54,297 nt of DNA. Source: Byssochlamys sp. IMV 00236. Its lineage: Eukaryota > Ascomycota > Eurotiomycetes > Eurotiales > Thermoascaceae. Location of the stretch: the NCBI GenBank assembly GCA_001931875.2, contig MSJH02000120.1:1-54297 (forward strand). The letters run 5' to 3'. Under the pieces are notes generated by a model. That model saw nothing but the letters and a program-made list of their open reading frames with translations, was not told where the DNA came from and searched no databases. Numbering within the stretch: the stretch's first letter is position 1; the number at the start of each line of letters is the position of its first letter. Shown here piece after piece: positions 31,614 through 43,078 of the stretch. A program made the position numbers and the translations under genes.

Positions 31614-32253
31614 ATGTCAGGCATTTCCAGTTGCCACCCCTCAATCAGTTCTTCCTTCTTTTTATCAACTAATTATGTAGGACAGCATGCCACAAATCAA
31701 TATACAACCAAGCCAAGAGCTGCTACTTGATGAATGCAAATAGTATCAGCAGCTATATTAATGAGGATGCCCTTGATACCTTGCTTTCTCTTGAACAATT
31801 CTTAATAAAACAAAAGCTGTCGTTATCGGACATGGACAGAAACGGTGACACGGCCATCCAGCTACTATACAAGATCTTTCGAGATATTTTCGGCGATGCT
31901 CATCCAAAAGAATCAGCAGCCGAAAAAATAGAAGATGTTTGCAGCAAAACAATCAATGCAATCAACATGACCAAACAAGTTCTAGTGAAAATCAAAGACG
32001 AAGCTTCACAAAAACGAATACTAGAATTCTTGGACGATGACCTTATCACTATTGAAAGAAATATAGCATAGATGCTTTACCAAGAGAAAAAAGAGCAAGA
32101 TTAGCCAATAGCCAAGCTGCCAACCAAGCTAGACTAGAAGCTTTGAATTGGATAAAGAACTTATTCGACAAATGTTCTTCACCAAAAAGTTTAAAAGCTG
32201 TGTTCTACTGCTACATAGAAAGTAATATGCATGCCTTTAATAAATCCATGTAA
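31614..32253 (+). pseudogene. Helical orphan ORF, probably frameshifted
   Basis: The main frame starts at ATG 31730 and reads a helical, acidic protein (EDALDTLLSLEQFLIKQKL, AAEKIEDVCSKTINAINM, ILEFLDDDLITIERNIA) to a stop at 32071. Coding sequence then resumes in another frame (ALPREKRARLANSQAANQ, LEALNWIKNLFDKCSSPKSLK) to 32253. No clean intron joins the two parts. Upstream, from ATG 31614, a further Ser-rich frame may be an N-terminal part. The family is unknown. It is flanked on both sides by the copies of a diverged duplicate. A young or decaying lineage-specific gene is the best description. Confidence 0.45.
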
Positions 32254-32354
32254 TTTCACAAATGTGCATACACTTGTAATACTTGAGAAAGTAAACACAG
32301 CCATGTTTTCAGTACCAAAATGTTATAAGACGCACCAAGCAACGTTTTATATAC

Positions 32355-32668
32355 CTAAAGGATTAAACCGTCTTTTAGAAACTTGCCGCTTGTAAAAAAT
32401 ATATGTGTCCGCTTTCTGAAAATGAACGAAAAATCGACCTTATGAGGTAATAATGCTTTTACCATCTCATCGTTGCCTCTCTCACACAAATTTGCATGCT
32501 TTACAGAATGCTCGATTATATAGTGTTTATCACTAACTGCGAAAATATGAAGCTTAGTAATCGTGGAGCTGGAATAAGTGTATATGGTCTTGACAGGCTT
32601 TCCTAATGAATACAAGCTCCGCTCCCAATTGCTTTAAAATGCGGTCACTTGTATTAGTAAACATCTGC
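32355..32668 (-). repeat. Diverged duplicate, copy 2
   Basis: Counterpart of the segment at 31068-31400, same orientation, with the minus-strand peptide SDKHYIIEHSVKHANL aligning to GDRYDINEHYVKYLNK. It ends just upstream of the RPL10 TATA box. Divergence is high, so the duplication is old. Confidence 0.45.
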
Positions 32669-32685
32669 GCCGTAGCAGTAATGCA

Positions 32686-32693
32686 TATATAAA
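32686..32693 (+). promoter_or_regulatory. TATA box of RPL10
   Basis: A TATATAAA sequence about 75 bases before the RPL10 start codon, followed by a strong T/C-rich leader typical of ribosomal protein genes. Confidence 0.55.
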
Positions 32694-32766
32694 GAGAACC
32701 TATTGTTTCTTTTCCCTTTCTTTTTCTCTTTTTTTTTTCTTCCTTTTACAAAACAACAAAAACAAC

Positions 32767-33414
32767 ATGGGTCGTCGTCCAGCTCGTTGCTATAGATATT
32801 GTAAAAACAAGCCTTATCCTAAATCCAGATACAACCGTGGTGTGCCAGACCCAAAGTTAAGAATTTACGATTTAGGCCGCAAAAAGGCCTCTGTTGATGA
32901 ATTCCCTCTTTGTATTCACTTGGTATCCAATGAATACGAACAACTTACTGCGGAAGCACTTGAAGCAGGTCGTATTTGCGCCAACAAGTACATGTCTAAG
33001 ACATCAGGCAAGGACTCATTCCACATGCGTATTCGAGTTCATCCATACCACGTGACTCGTATCAACAAGATGTTGTCTTGTGCTGGTGCAGATCGTTTAC
33101 AGACAGGTATGCGTGGTGCCTTTGGTAAACCAAATGGTCTTGTCGCACGTGTGAACATTGGACAAATCATCTTTTCAGTACGCTCCAAGGATACAAACAA
33201 GGCTGTTGTTATTGAAGCATTGAGACGTTGCAAATACAAGTTCCCTGGTCAACAAAAGATTATTATTTCCAAAAAGTGGGGATTTACTCCTTTGGATCGT
33301 CAAGCTTACATTGAAGCTCGTTCCAAAGGTTTGATCAAGCCTGATGGTTCTTATGTCAAGTTTATTCCTCAAAAGGGACGTCTTTCCGAGTACTTTAACG
33401 CTGTTCGTGCTTAA
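32767..33414 (+). CDS. RPL10: 60S ribosomal protein L10 (uL16)
   Basis: An intronless frame of 215 residues, matching eukaryotic uL16 throughout: [56 protein letters not shown], the conserved loop [19 protein letters not shown] that reaches toward the peptidyl-transferase centre, and [13 protein letters not shown]. uL16 joins the 60S subunit late in cytoplasmic maturation with Sqt1 and Nmd3. The start codon follows an AACAACAAAAACAAC-type leader. The absence of introns contrasts with RPS4 and RPS10 in the same window. Confidence 0.97.
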   Translation: MGRRPARCYRYCKNKPYPKSRYNRGVPDPKLRIYDLGRKKASVDEFPLCIHLVSNEYEQLTAEALEAGRICANKYMSKTSGKDSFHMRIRVHPYHVTRINKMLSCAGADRLQTGMRGAFGKPNGLVARVNIGQIIFSVRSKDTNKAVVIEALRRCKYKFPGQQKIIISKKWGFTPLDRQAYIEARSKGLIKPDGSYVKFIPQKGRLSEYFNAVRA

Positions 33415-34585
33415 TTGCATTGGATATTCATAATAAAAAAAGAAGCATCTTTTTTTGTCTAAAGATATATAAGAGAATATGAACCTACATTTTAAATGCA
33501 GACGGGTGTAGGCTCAGTGATTTTTTTAGCTGGTTGTAAGCGTTCACATAAAGATCATTCTATATATAAAGCATAAAATTCTGTATTTCATATAGATGCT
33601 ATTTTAAAAGCATGGTGTGATCTAAATTTAGTAAGCATTAAACCACATGTAAAATATACCCTGAGCACTGAAAAGAAAGAAATGAGAGATATCGTATGAT
33701 ACAGTAGGACTGCTTTGATCATGCGATCTATTACTTGAGTGAGGTATATCTTGCATATACATAGTTTAATGCGTGCATGTAATGATATTATAATTCATGA
33801 GTATCGAGTCATTAAATATATAGATTTGCTTTATTGGGAATTCAGTTGACCTTTATCAAAAAAGTGGTAGGACTGAGCGGAAATTTCCAGGTAATTTAAG
33901 AATTCTTTTTTAGCTTTTTTGTGTGTGCATATTAAACATGAAACAATGGGTTGAACAGGGTCTTTTAGAGTAGATCTTGATTTTCTTTAGTTGAATTTAA
34001 AGGGAAAAGTAAAAGGGTTGGCACCAATCCAAGAGTATATCATTTCTTTATCAGTGAATAAAGTGTAAAGGGTCGCTTATGTAATATTCAGTGTAAACAG
34101 TTTCTTGTTGTTTAGTGACCCCTTTTTCCCAGAAAGAAGAGAATTATTTACTCTGAGGTCGTACGAATCGTTGTTTTTTACAACGAAAGATAAGGTTTTT
34201 GCCCTTAATTAATACTCTTTTGTTAAAGATCACAATAGATATCAATCATATTTCTCCCTCTTTTGGGCTATTTGTTGCCTTTTTATTATTCTTTTAAATC
34301 AAGTGTTTAACCTTTGTCTTTGCTTCCCTAAATGGTGTGTGAAGATATGCTGTTCCTGGGTATTACATGTGTTGACTTTCCTTTTAACTGCTTGTACCAG
34401 TCTCCGCTAAGCTGGTCATCATTAAGTATTTCATTTCCCGATATCAACCACAAGCAATATCTTCTCTCTCTCACAAAATATCAACCTTACGCACTTTAGC
34501 ATTTTAAAAAGCTATTTTTATCCTCATTTTTTTTCTTTCCCAACCTTTTTCTTTTCCCTTTTTTCTTTTTTCCTTTCTTTAAAAA
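33415..34585. other. Intergenic region
   Basis: No gene supported in about 1.2 kb. The last 150 bases are a long pyrimidine tract (TTTCTTTTTCC-like) that forms the leader of the downstream coiled-coil gene. Confidence 0.45.
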
Positions 34586-37156
34586 ATGACATCCATTAGT
34601 ACAGCAACAGAAGGAGATAATTCATGGATAAAAAAGCGCACAAGTATCTTCACTAACCCAGCAACGACATCTTCCACTACCACAAACAATTCTTCTGTCA
34701 ATAAAGTGGTCGACAAAGAATTGGCTCGACTCAAAAATATCGGTGCAGTTTCATCAGTCTGGTCAAACAAATTTGTTCAAGAAGATTCAGGAGGTAGTAG
34801 TACCACAGAAAAAATAACCCCTTCGTCTCCACCTCTCTCAGGACGCCTCAATAAAATCAATATGTCCCCTCGACCGAATGCTAACTATATACCTATCGCA
34901 GGAAATACCAACCGTCAATCTGTAAACAGCAATCAGTCAACCTCTCCAAAGTCACCCACCTTCAATATCAGAGCTCGCACCCTATCAGGCAATAATAAAG
35001 AGCTTGCCAAAGAGATCTCTGCTGCCCTTCAACAACATGACAATAAGCCTCCTGCTTCTAATCGCCTAACTACAGGCTCTGTATCAAGCTTTGAGTTAAA
35101 TCAAGATAACCGATCCTCATCTGGAAGTGTTATTTCTAACTCAAGTCAAGTCACTGTGAACTCATCTGCATCCGCTCAATCATCAACATCTAATACCTCT
35201 GCCACGGTAGATCTGGATGAAGCCGCTTCTCTCTGGTTCCAATGCGAGACACTCAAGACACAATATGCCCAAATCAATGCCCGCTTGAATAGAGCCAATG
35301 AAGATATCGCGTTTTATAAACGTCAATTAGAGAATCTAGATGCTTCTACCCGCGAAGGCTTGGCAGCCGCGGCTGAAGAACGGGATAAGGAAGTGGAACG
35401 GGTCAAGCAATTAGCTGAACTAATTATCAAACAAGATGAATTATTAAGCGAATATGAAGCAAGTCTTGAGCATCTTCGCAAGTCCGCCACCGAGGTTGCT
35501 GCTGCCAATTCAGATGATGGAGCCAAGGCCGAGATCGAAGCCCTCCGCCATGAACTCACTGGACTGTACAGACAAAAGGAAGAGATGGAGTGTGCTATCA
35601 CAGCCCTGCGCGCCGAATTGGAAATGAGCTACAGTCAGATGCGACTGATGATGGTTGTTTCAACAGAGATTCAAAATGAATTCGATAGCTACAAGAAGAG
35701 AATGGATATTGAAATAAAGGAGCTTATTGCCGAGAAACAACAAGAACACAAGAAAGAGATGGAAGCGCTTGAACAAAAATTGACCACGAGCCCTGTTCAA
35801 AGAGAAGTCGTTCATCATACCTCTGCTGACTCTTCTCTAGAAGAATTGGAAGCCCTTCGCAAGCAAGTAAATGATCTGATTGATGCTGCAGAAGAAAAAG
35901 ATAAAGCAAACAAGCTTACTGTAGTTGAACACCAGAATACACTCAAGGTCGTTCAAGAGCAAGTATCCGAGTTAAAGGAATTAAAGCAAGCGCTCGAAGA
36001 AAAGGACAAGGTCATCTCGGAAACTACGGCTAGCAGTCAAAAAACAATCCAGTCGCTTCAGAACCAAATTCAAGAACTAAGCCAAACTCTTGAACACAAG
36101 GATAAGATCATTGCCGATCTCGAAAACCAAATGAAGGCGCAAAAGATGAACATGGACTCTCAGATGATGGACCTCACTCAAAGTATCCTCGAAAAGGACG
36201 CTCTCTTGCTTGAGTTCATGAGCAGCCGTAACAACAGCTCAGAAAGCAATGTCATGTGTGCCTCTCCTACTACAACTACCGAAAAGCCGGCGTTTAACAA
36301 TGACACTGATACCTTTTATCAACGTCAAACAGAAGCTCATAGACAAATGTCTCAAGTGCGCGACTACATGTATACCACCTCTTCCGATGAAGAAGAATTA
36401 GATGCTTACTCAAGTGATGAAGAAACCGCTCACCCTGTTCATCAGTACCATGCATACAACAGTACCAACAACACCCATAGTGACAACAAATCCATATCAT
36501 CCATCACACACGGTGAACATGCTCCTCAAAGCCCTGCAGACACCATTTCTTCCAGCATTACCTTTGATTCCTCTGATGAAGAAGAGCAAGTAGCCGAAAT
36601 CAAGCACCTTTCCTATTCCTCTGTACATTCTCAATCCACCTTGTCTCTTCATAGCCACAGCAGCACAGCCATTGGCTCATCCCAGAGCCCTGAAGAAGAG
36701 AAGCGCAACAGCAACAGCAGCAACACATTATCTCCTTATAGTGCTGTCAAGGATACTTCAGCAAAAGCAACATCATCTAGCTGGCCAATGCCTCCTCCAA
36801 CTCCTCCACCTTCAGAACCACTTCCTCCTCTGCCTGTCCCTTCTTCTGGCAACGAACCTGTTACATCAGCTGTTGTTCCTCCTCCACGCCGCGCTCGGTC
36901 CAAGACGATGGTTCGCGAAGAAAGTCCTTCTCCTTATACGACATCCATTCACAAGTCCAATGAACTTCCTCGCATTGTTCCTTTACAAAAAGATACCATG
37001 ATTGATACTATGCCAGTGCCTCCACCTCGTAAAGACATCAAACATACCACTTCAGAATCAGCATCTCAAGTATCATCAAATCCTCCTTTGAACACAAAAT
37101 GGATGGATGACCCAGAGAGTGAAGAAGAACATTGGAGTGAAGCTCAAAGCCATTAA
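34586..37156 (+). CDS. Large coiled-coil and proline-rich scaffold-like protein
   Basis: This is an intronless frame of 856 residues. Residues 1-215 are Ser/Thr/Asn-rich and basic. About 215-560 are strongly predicted coiled coil, with heptads such as IDAAEEKDKANKLTVVEHQ and LKELKQALEEKDKVISE. Then come acidic Ser-rich patches (SSDEEELDAYSSDEE), a proline-rich region (PMPPPTPPPSEPLPPLP) and two PPPR-type SH3-ligand candidates (VVPPPRRARSK, VPPPRKD). It ends with an acidic Trp-containing tail. The build suits a cytoskeletal or polarity scaffold with SH3 partners, but I cannot name the family. The codon pattern is even along its length and the start ATG follows a long pyrimidine leader, so it is surely expressed. 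Confidence 0.8.
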   Translation: MTSISTATEGDNSWIKKRTSIFTNPATTSSTTTNNSSVNKVVDKELARLKNIGAVSSVWSNKFVQEDSGGSSTTEKITPSSPPLSGRLNKINMSPRPNANYIPIAGNTNRQSVNSNQSTSPKSPTFNIRARTLSGNNKELAKEISAALQQHDNKPPASNRLTTGSVSSFELNQDNRSSSGSVISNSSQVTVNSSASAQSSTSNTSATVDLDEAASLWFQCETLKTQYAQINARLNRANEDIAFYKRQLENLDASTREGLAAAAEERDKEVERVKQLAELIIKQDELLSEYEASLEHLRKSATEVAAANSDDGAKAEIEALRHELTGLYRQKEEMECAITALRAELEMSYSQMRLMMVVSTEIQNEFDSYKKRMDIEIKELIAEKQQEHKKEMEALEQKLTTSPVQREVVHHTSADSSLEELEALRKQVNDLIDAAEEKDKANKLTVVEHQNTLKVVQEQVSELKELKQALEEKDKVISETTASSQKTIQSLQNQIQELSQTLEHKDKIIADLENQMKAQKMNMDSQMMDLTQSILEKDALLLEFMSSRNNSSESNVMCASPTTTTEKPAFNNDTDTFYQRQTEAHRQMSQVRDYMYTTSSDEEELDAYSSDEETAHPVHQYHAYNSTNNTHSDNKSISSITHGEHAPQSPADTISSSITFDSSDEEEQVAEIKHLSYSSVHSQSTLSLHSHSSTAIGSSQSPEEEKRNSNSSNTLSPYSAVKDTSAKATSSSWPMPPPTPPPSEPLPPLPVPSSGNEPVTSAVVPPPRRARSKTMVREESPSPYTTSIHKSNELPRIVPLQKDTMIDTMPVPPPRKDIKHTTSESASQVSSNPPLNTKWMDDPESEEEHWSEAQSH

Positions 37157-37827
37157 ATAGCTTTTCTCTCTCTTTTTATTATAAGTTTTTGTAGATTTAG
37201 AACCCCTTTTTTTTCTTTTTTTATTCATTTTATAAAATATCAATGTATGTTAGACATATTCTTTTTTTTTTTTATTGCTATTCATATGTTCAATAAAGCA
37301 ATCCTTATTTTACCATGTAAAAATGTGAAGTTGAGACTGTAACTGTTCGGCCCTCAATTGGAGTTTGAATTTTAATTGGACAAAAAAAAAAAGCAAGCAG
37401 CTGGACAGGGAAGTCTATGAAAGCAAACGAGAGGCAGGTCTATAATTCCTTCTTTCCCCGCATAGGTATGAATCTATCCAACTGCTGCATCCTATGATCC
37501 ATTCGACCACAAATATATCCATCCATCAACAAGAAAGAAGAAAGAACAAATAGATTAAAAATAAAGACATCCATATCAGCTTATAAACATATCATTCATC
37601 CATCCATCCATCTATCCAACAAACTGAACTATATAGAAAAAGATACAAGGGGCGAGAGGGGGAGAGCGTATGTATGTGAGAGAATGAAAGAAGAAATGAT
37701 AGTTTCAACGGTCGGATAGACAGTACATTACGTTGAATTGAAAGGAGAGAATGGACATTTTGGATGCAGCAGAAAAAGGAAATATAAGGATTAGCCCAGA
37801 ATCATTAACATTGATTATAGAACCAAC
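37157..37827. other. Intergenic region upstream of RPS10
   Basis: 3' flank of the coiled-coil gene followed by the RPS10 promoter. It contains a tetranucleotide repeat (37594-37618) and no supported gene. Confidence 0.45.
37594..37618. repeat. ATCC/CATC tetranucleotide repeat
   Basis: About six imperfect CATC-type units, some 210 bases upstream of the RPS10 start codon. A related ATCC motif recurs at about 37495-37530. Confidence 0.75.
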
Positions 37828-38481
37828 ATGCTTATTTCCAAAGAGAATAGAAAGGCCATCTACTCGGCTCTCTTCAAAGGTTCGAGGCGCATTTACATCA
37901 TTATGAACAACACTGACATTTTTGTATAGATGGTGCCCTTTGTGCTCCCAAGGACTACAATGCTCCCAAGCACCCCGAAATTGATGTCCCTAATCTCGAA
38001 GTCATCAAGGCTATGCAATCTTTGACCTCCAAGGGTTTGGTCAAGACTCAATTCTCTTGGCAATGGTACTACTATACCCTTACTGATGAGGGTATTGACT
38101 ACCTCCGTGAATGTAAAGTATATACATATAAAAAAGAAAATATAAACTTATATATTCTCTTAGATCTTCACTTGCCTCAAGAAATTGTCCCTGCCACTAT
38201 GAAGAAGACTGCCCGTCCTGCTTCTTCTGCTCCTCGTCGTACTTGTAAGTAACATATACATATAGAAATAGTAGTATATATGTATGCTAATTCATTTTGT
38301 AGTCGGTGGCGACCGTGAAGGTCGTGCTCCTCGTGGCGATCGCGATAACTACAGACGTAAGGATGGTGCCTCTGGCGATTTCAAGCCTGAATTCCGTGGT
38401 GGCATGGGTAATTATTATTAAAGGATGAATTTTATTGAAAAGTGACTCACTGTTTAAATAGGCCGTGCTCAACGCGAATAA
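37828..38481 (+). CDS. RPS10: 40S ribosomal protein S10 (eS10)
   Basis: Five exons, 37828-37879, 37930-38112, 38164-38244, 38303-38407 and 38462-38481, encode 146 residues. The sequence is standard eS10: [71 protein letters not shown] and a Gly/Arg-rich C-terminus. Introns are 50-58 nt and the last coding exon is only 20 nt. eS10 lies at the head of the 40S subunit near the mRNA entry side and is ubiquitinated in ribosome quality control. Its stop is about 110 bases from the convergent Gid5 gene. Confidence 0.96.
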
Positions 38482-38590
38482 ATTGTTGCTATTTTTGAAC
38501 TGATTTAGCATTCTTTTTATAAAATATTGTGTTTTTTTATTGTATTTTCTACGGGTTTCCTCTCCTTTTTTTTTATTTATAGAAAAGTAT

Positions 38591-41260
38591 TTATCCAAGA
38601 GCTTCAGACAATTGAGTATAAGCTGTCTTTGCTCGATCACGGACATCAAAGCATGGATCATCATCTATCAATAGTTCCAATTTGTCCTGCACTCCCAAAT
38701 CCTTTAAGCGCTTGCATCGATTCACTAAATCTTCTTTTTGATCGTTTGTATCTCCCCAAGTCCAGTTAATTAATACCCAAGCAGCAGCTACTCTTACGGC
38801 ATCATCCTCATGACTCTGTTTTCCATCTATATTTTTAGCAAACAATGAACGTATACCTTTTGTCATTTGTTTTCATTTGCTTACCAAGAGTTCAATCGCG
38901 CTTCTCACAATGATATCTCTACTCGTCAAATCCATCTTGGGTGCTTCGGCATTACTGCACATATTTACAATGATATATAATGTTGGCACTAGTATCTAAA
39001 TCTAGAGAGTAAATATAGGAGGTGTAATTCATCATCAACACAATCTTACAGAAGACGCCACTGGTTCCTCACCATCCTCATGTGTATCCATCGTTTGCAG
39101 TTTACTTTCTATAACATCCAATAAAGTCTCTTTACCCATCTTTTCATAGACCCAGTCAATATCCTCTTGTTCGCCAAACACCAAATTTCTAACAATTTCC
39201 AGTGCTTGTTCTTGGATTGTTGTATTCTGATCATGCAGTAAGTCAATAAGTGAGTCAAACGAGAGTGCCTCCATCACTGACTTTTTCTCATTCAATTCTG
39301 CCTTGAACAAGAGGTTATTGATAGCCCATATACCGTTGATTTTCAAGTTGGAATCATTTGATTTTGAATATTGCACAAATTTATCTATAGCCCCTGCTTC
39401 TAAAAGCGATTTCTTCATAGGTGAAAAATGTAAGACAAGGTTGCATAGTGCGCCACATGCTGCTGCTTGAACTGTCTGTGATTCATCATGCAATAACTAT
39501 CATATATCGAGAAATAGTGGTTCAGTATGAAGCGGATATCATAATGAAGATCAAGACTATACCTTGACAAGATGAGGCGCGACGTTTTCATCTACAAAAC
39601 TCGTTCGCAAGTGGCTCACGCTTCTTGATAAAGATTTGGCGCACTGACAGGCAGCCAATCTAACGCTTGGCTGTTTGCTATTTAAACCTGAAATAACGTG
39701 TGGCAGTACTTTGGCTTCTATCGCTTGAGTACGACACTCTTCTTTAGACAAAGTAGCAGCAGCAATAGCAATCAGCGAGTTCTAGAGAATACGGTTTGGT
39801 TAAAAGAAAAGGGGATAAAACCATGCTTATATACCTCTTTTATCTTTTCCTTTCTCTTTGCCGTGCTACCCATGCCAGGAATACCCAATTGACAGGTATG
39901 ATCTTCAATCTCTCGTGAAGAAGAAACACTGGCCAAAAGCTCCGCAAGTTTTGAAATAGCGTCCGCGTCATAAGCTGCCTTTTGCATTTCCTCGTCATCC
40001 TTTATCAAATCTGCCAATACAAGGGGTGCTCTTTCTTGAATATCTCCCGTAGGTTCTTGCAGTAACTTGACAAGAGCTGGAAGGACAATGAGGATGATGT
40101 CATTTGATGGTTCTGTAAACACACCAGTGCGATACAAGTTTGTCAAACTATTCTACAACGATTAGATCATCCTTTGTGTCAAATTTGTGTAATTTGGGTA
40201 GACATACCATGTACAGGCAATGAGTCGCATGGCAGAACATTTTCCTTTAGCAAAGTCAAGCATAGTACTCAACGTGGTCTGCCCGGTATTGGAGGCTGCA
40301 TTCAAACGAAAAGGGTTAGTCAACTATTATAGTTTATAAAAAAGTTTTTACATTTTGATTGAATAATGATATCCCCCAACAGCCTATTCTCATGACACAA
40401 GCTCGACAATGCATCCAAGGCCGCCTCCTGTGCTTTAATACAGTGTGAGTGTAAGATGTCGACGAGTGGTTGAACGATGCCAGCCTCTTGTAACTGTAAC
40501 TGTTGAGTATCTGTATCACAGCACTTGGATACGATGGCTGCTGTAAACTCGGCAATCATTGCAAAAGATAATCCTTCGGAGGTAGTTGCCACAGATGATT
40601 CTTCTATCAAAAACCCCGAGGTTACTTTAAGTATCAAAGCCAGATCACGAATATGTTTTTCCTATATTCCCAGATGTGTAAAACATATTCCTATTTCTTA
40701 AAAAAAAAAAGGGTCAACTTACAGTGATACATGCGTTTCTTAGAGATTTGGATGAAGAGGCTGTAAAGATAGCTTTAAGTGCTCTTGTACTGGCTTCGAT
40801 CAATTTGCGTCTTTGACGTAATGACTCTATCAAGTGCTTGTCATGAGGGAGTGAAAGTGTGTTGAGTAAAGGAACGATTGAACCAGAAGTGATGACAGCA
40901 GACACATTATCGTCTTTGCCTATATATTGTTAATAAGTATTTTTATATATGCATAATAGTTATCCTTTATTTACCATAGGCAATACTACCCAAAATAGTA
41001 GCTGCCTGTATCTTTAAAGTATATGGGCTCTCTTCTGGTAAGGAAAGGTAATCAACAAGTCTATATAGAACAATGAGCGTCGTGTTCTTGTTTTTCTTCT
41101 TCTTTTTCTACCTTTGAACAACACCGAGCTTTATATACAACTCTTTTTTTGTTTTGTTGCCAATGACCGAGTTTTTGATAAAACGTAATGCTTTAAGTCT
41201 CTTGTTGCTATCTGGCGATCCTAATTCTTTAATAGATTCCTCGTACTTTGAAGTCGTCAT
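38591..41260 (-). CDS. GID5: Armadillo-repeat protein, ARMC8/Gid5 homologue
   Basis: Ten minus-strand exons: 41112-41260, 40975-41060, 40723-40919, 40352-40661, 40208-40295, 39835-40147, 39563-39781, 39050-39496, 38923-38995 and 38591-38856, about 715 residues. Armadillo repeats run throughout, for example AACGALCNLVLHFSPMKKSLLEAGAI, INGIWAINNLLFKAEL and LEIVRNLVFGEQEDI. The C-terminus, VRVAAAWVLINWTWGDTNDQKEDLVNR...LKDLGVQDKLELLIDDD, aligns in pattern with the ARMC8 end. ARMC8/Gid5 (yeast Vid28) is a scaffold of the CTLH/GID E3 ligase that docks substrate receptors. The last intron is uncertain: a 66-nt phase-1 intron keeps the frame, but the preceding sequence up to 38885 also looks coding. 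Confidence 0.85.
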
Positions 41261-41537
41261 TAATTAAAAAAAGAAGGAAAAAAAAGAAGGAAAAATTATC
41301 TCCCAGCTTGCAGGCAAAACAACAGTCAATAGCCTTGCGGAATGTATATATTTTTTATGCAAAGGGATCATCCATAATATAAAGTATTCGAAGAGAGATG
41401 ATTTGTGTACTTTCTAATTCGATACCCGAGAGTAGGCCAACCAATGTTATTTATTGATCGCATAGATAAAATTTTTCTTTTTTTTTTTTTTCAGTGTAGA
41501 TCTTTGCTTTCTTTTTCCCTTTTTTTTCTTAAATAAA

Positions 41538-43078
41538 ATGATTGCTCCAACAGAACCAACAGAACCAATTGAACGAATATCAAATGAAAAAACAGATAGA
41601 GAATCATCCATATCCAATGCTTATTCTTCACCAGATATCATTCCTCCTGATGGTGGAAGAGGTTGGCTTGTCGTCTTTGGTTCATTTTTGGTAAATGAAT
41701 AAAAACTGACTTTGAATTGACAATGAGCTGATAAAAAGTACTAGGGCATGTTTGCGATGTGAGTTTTGGGATGAAGAAGTTGATATATGAGATGTACTAA
41801 TATTGCGTATATTAGATTTGGATATAATTATAGCTGGGGTGTCTATCTTAATTATTATAGAACAAATGTATATATTGGTCAAATGAGTACTCTCTCTTGG
41901 ATTGGCTCAATCTGTGTCGCGTTATTTTTTATTACAGGGCCCATCAACCAAATACTTATTGAAAGAATGGGTTACAAATATATGCTTGCAACAGGTACTG
42001 TTTGTTGTACAGCTGCTCTTATTTTGGCCAGTTTTGCACAAGAGGTAATTATATAAAATTTAACAAATCAAAAAGATGAAACAAAATCTAAAAAAGGTAC
42101 CAAATAAAAAATATGACAGGTATGGCACGTATTTCTGACGCAAGGTGTCTTGTTTGGCCTTGGAGCATCCTTTGTCAGTTTAACCTGTATTGGTGCACCT
42201 CAACAGTGGTTTTCAAAGAGAAGAGGTTTAGCTGTTGGTTTATCATTTTGCGGATCTGGTGTTGGTGGTTTAGTTGTAGCCAATATTTCTATGGCAGCTA
42301 TCAAAAGCATCGGTTATCGATGGGCTCTTCGTATTGATGGTATTGTCATCTTTATTCTTTTATCGATTGCTACTTGTCTTGTTCGTCCCTTTGGAGATGT
42401 AAAAAAGACAGGTGGTCAAAGAAAGGTAATTAATTGGTATCTATTCAAAAACTCCATGTTTTCTGTCATGTTTATGCATGGTCTTATTACAACTTTTGGT
42501 TACATGGTAAGTCCTCTTTTTCTTTTTCTTTTTTTTTATATCTCACTTATATATAGACACCCTACTTCTTATTACCTTCCCATGCAAATGCACTTAATCT
42601 GGACCCTTGGGTTGGTGCCAACCTTTCCGCCATCATGTCGGCAGTCAATGCTGTCGCAAGAGTGTTTACTGGACATGTAGGCGATAAGCTTGGCAGGTTC
42701 AACAGTCTGTTTCTCTGTACATTTCTGTGCGGTGCAAGCTGCTTGCTCATTTGGACCAATGTTCATAATGAAGGAACCCTTTGGGCATTTGCCGTTATCT
42801 ATGGTTTCTTTGGTGGAGGCTATGTCGCACTCTTCCCTGCAGTCCAACCACAGGTCGTTGGCCTTGAGAATATTGGTCCAGCTATTGGATTACTTTACAC
42901 CACTAATATATTTGGATATCTCTTTGGTACACCGATAGCTTCTGCACTCATCAACCTAGATACACCACCCAATTATCTTTATGGTGCATTATGGGCAGGA
43001 AGTACTATTGTTGTCGGTTCCTTGTTTGCAGGATGGCTTAGAATCCTAAAAGGTGGATTTAAGTTTGTCAAGATTTAA
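41538..43078 (+). CDS. MFS transporter, monocarboxylate-transporter type
   Basis: Exons 41538-41690, 41745-41758 (14 nt), 41816-42044, 42120-42506 and 42557-43078 give 434 residues. After a 45-residue hydrophilic N-terminus, PPDGGRGWLVVFGSF is the classic [D/E]G[G/S][W/F][G/A]W-like start of TM1 in MCT proteins. About 12 helices follow, including MSTLSWIGSICVALFFITGPINQILIERMGYK, FGLGASFVSLTCIGAPQQWFSKRRGLAVGLSFCGSGVGG and GHVGDKLGRFNSLF. Relatives move lactate, pyruvate, riboflavin or other small acids; the substrate is unknown here. The 14-nt microexon (GMFA plus two bases) is needed to connect TM1 in frame, with canonical borders and a TACTAAT branch site after it. Confidence 0.85.
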
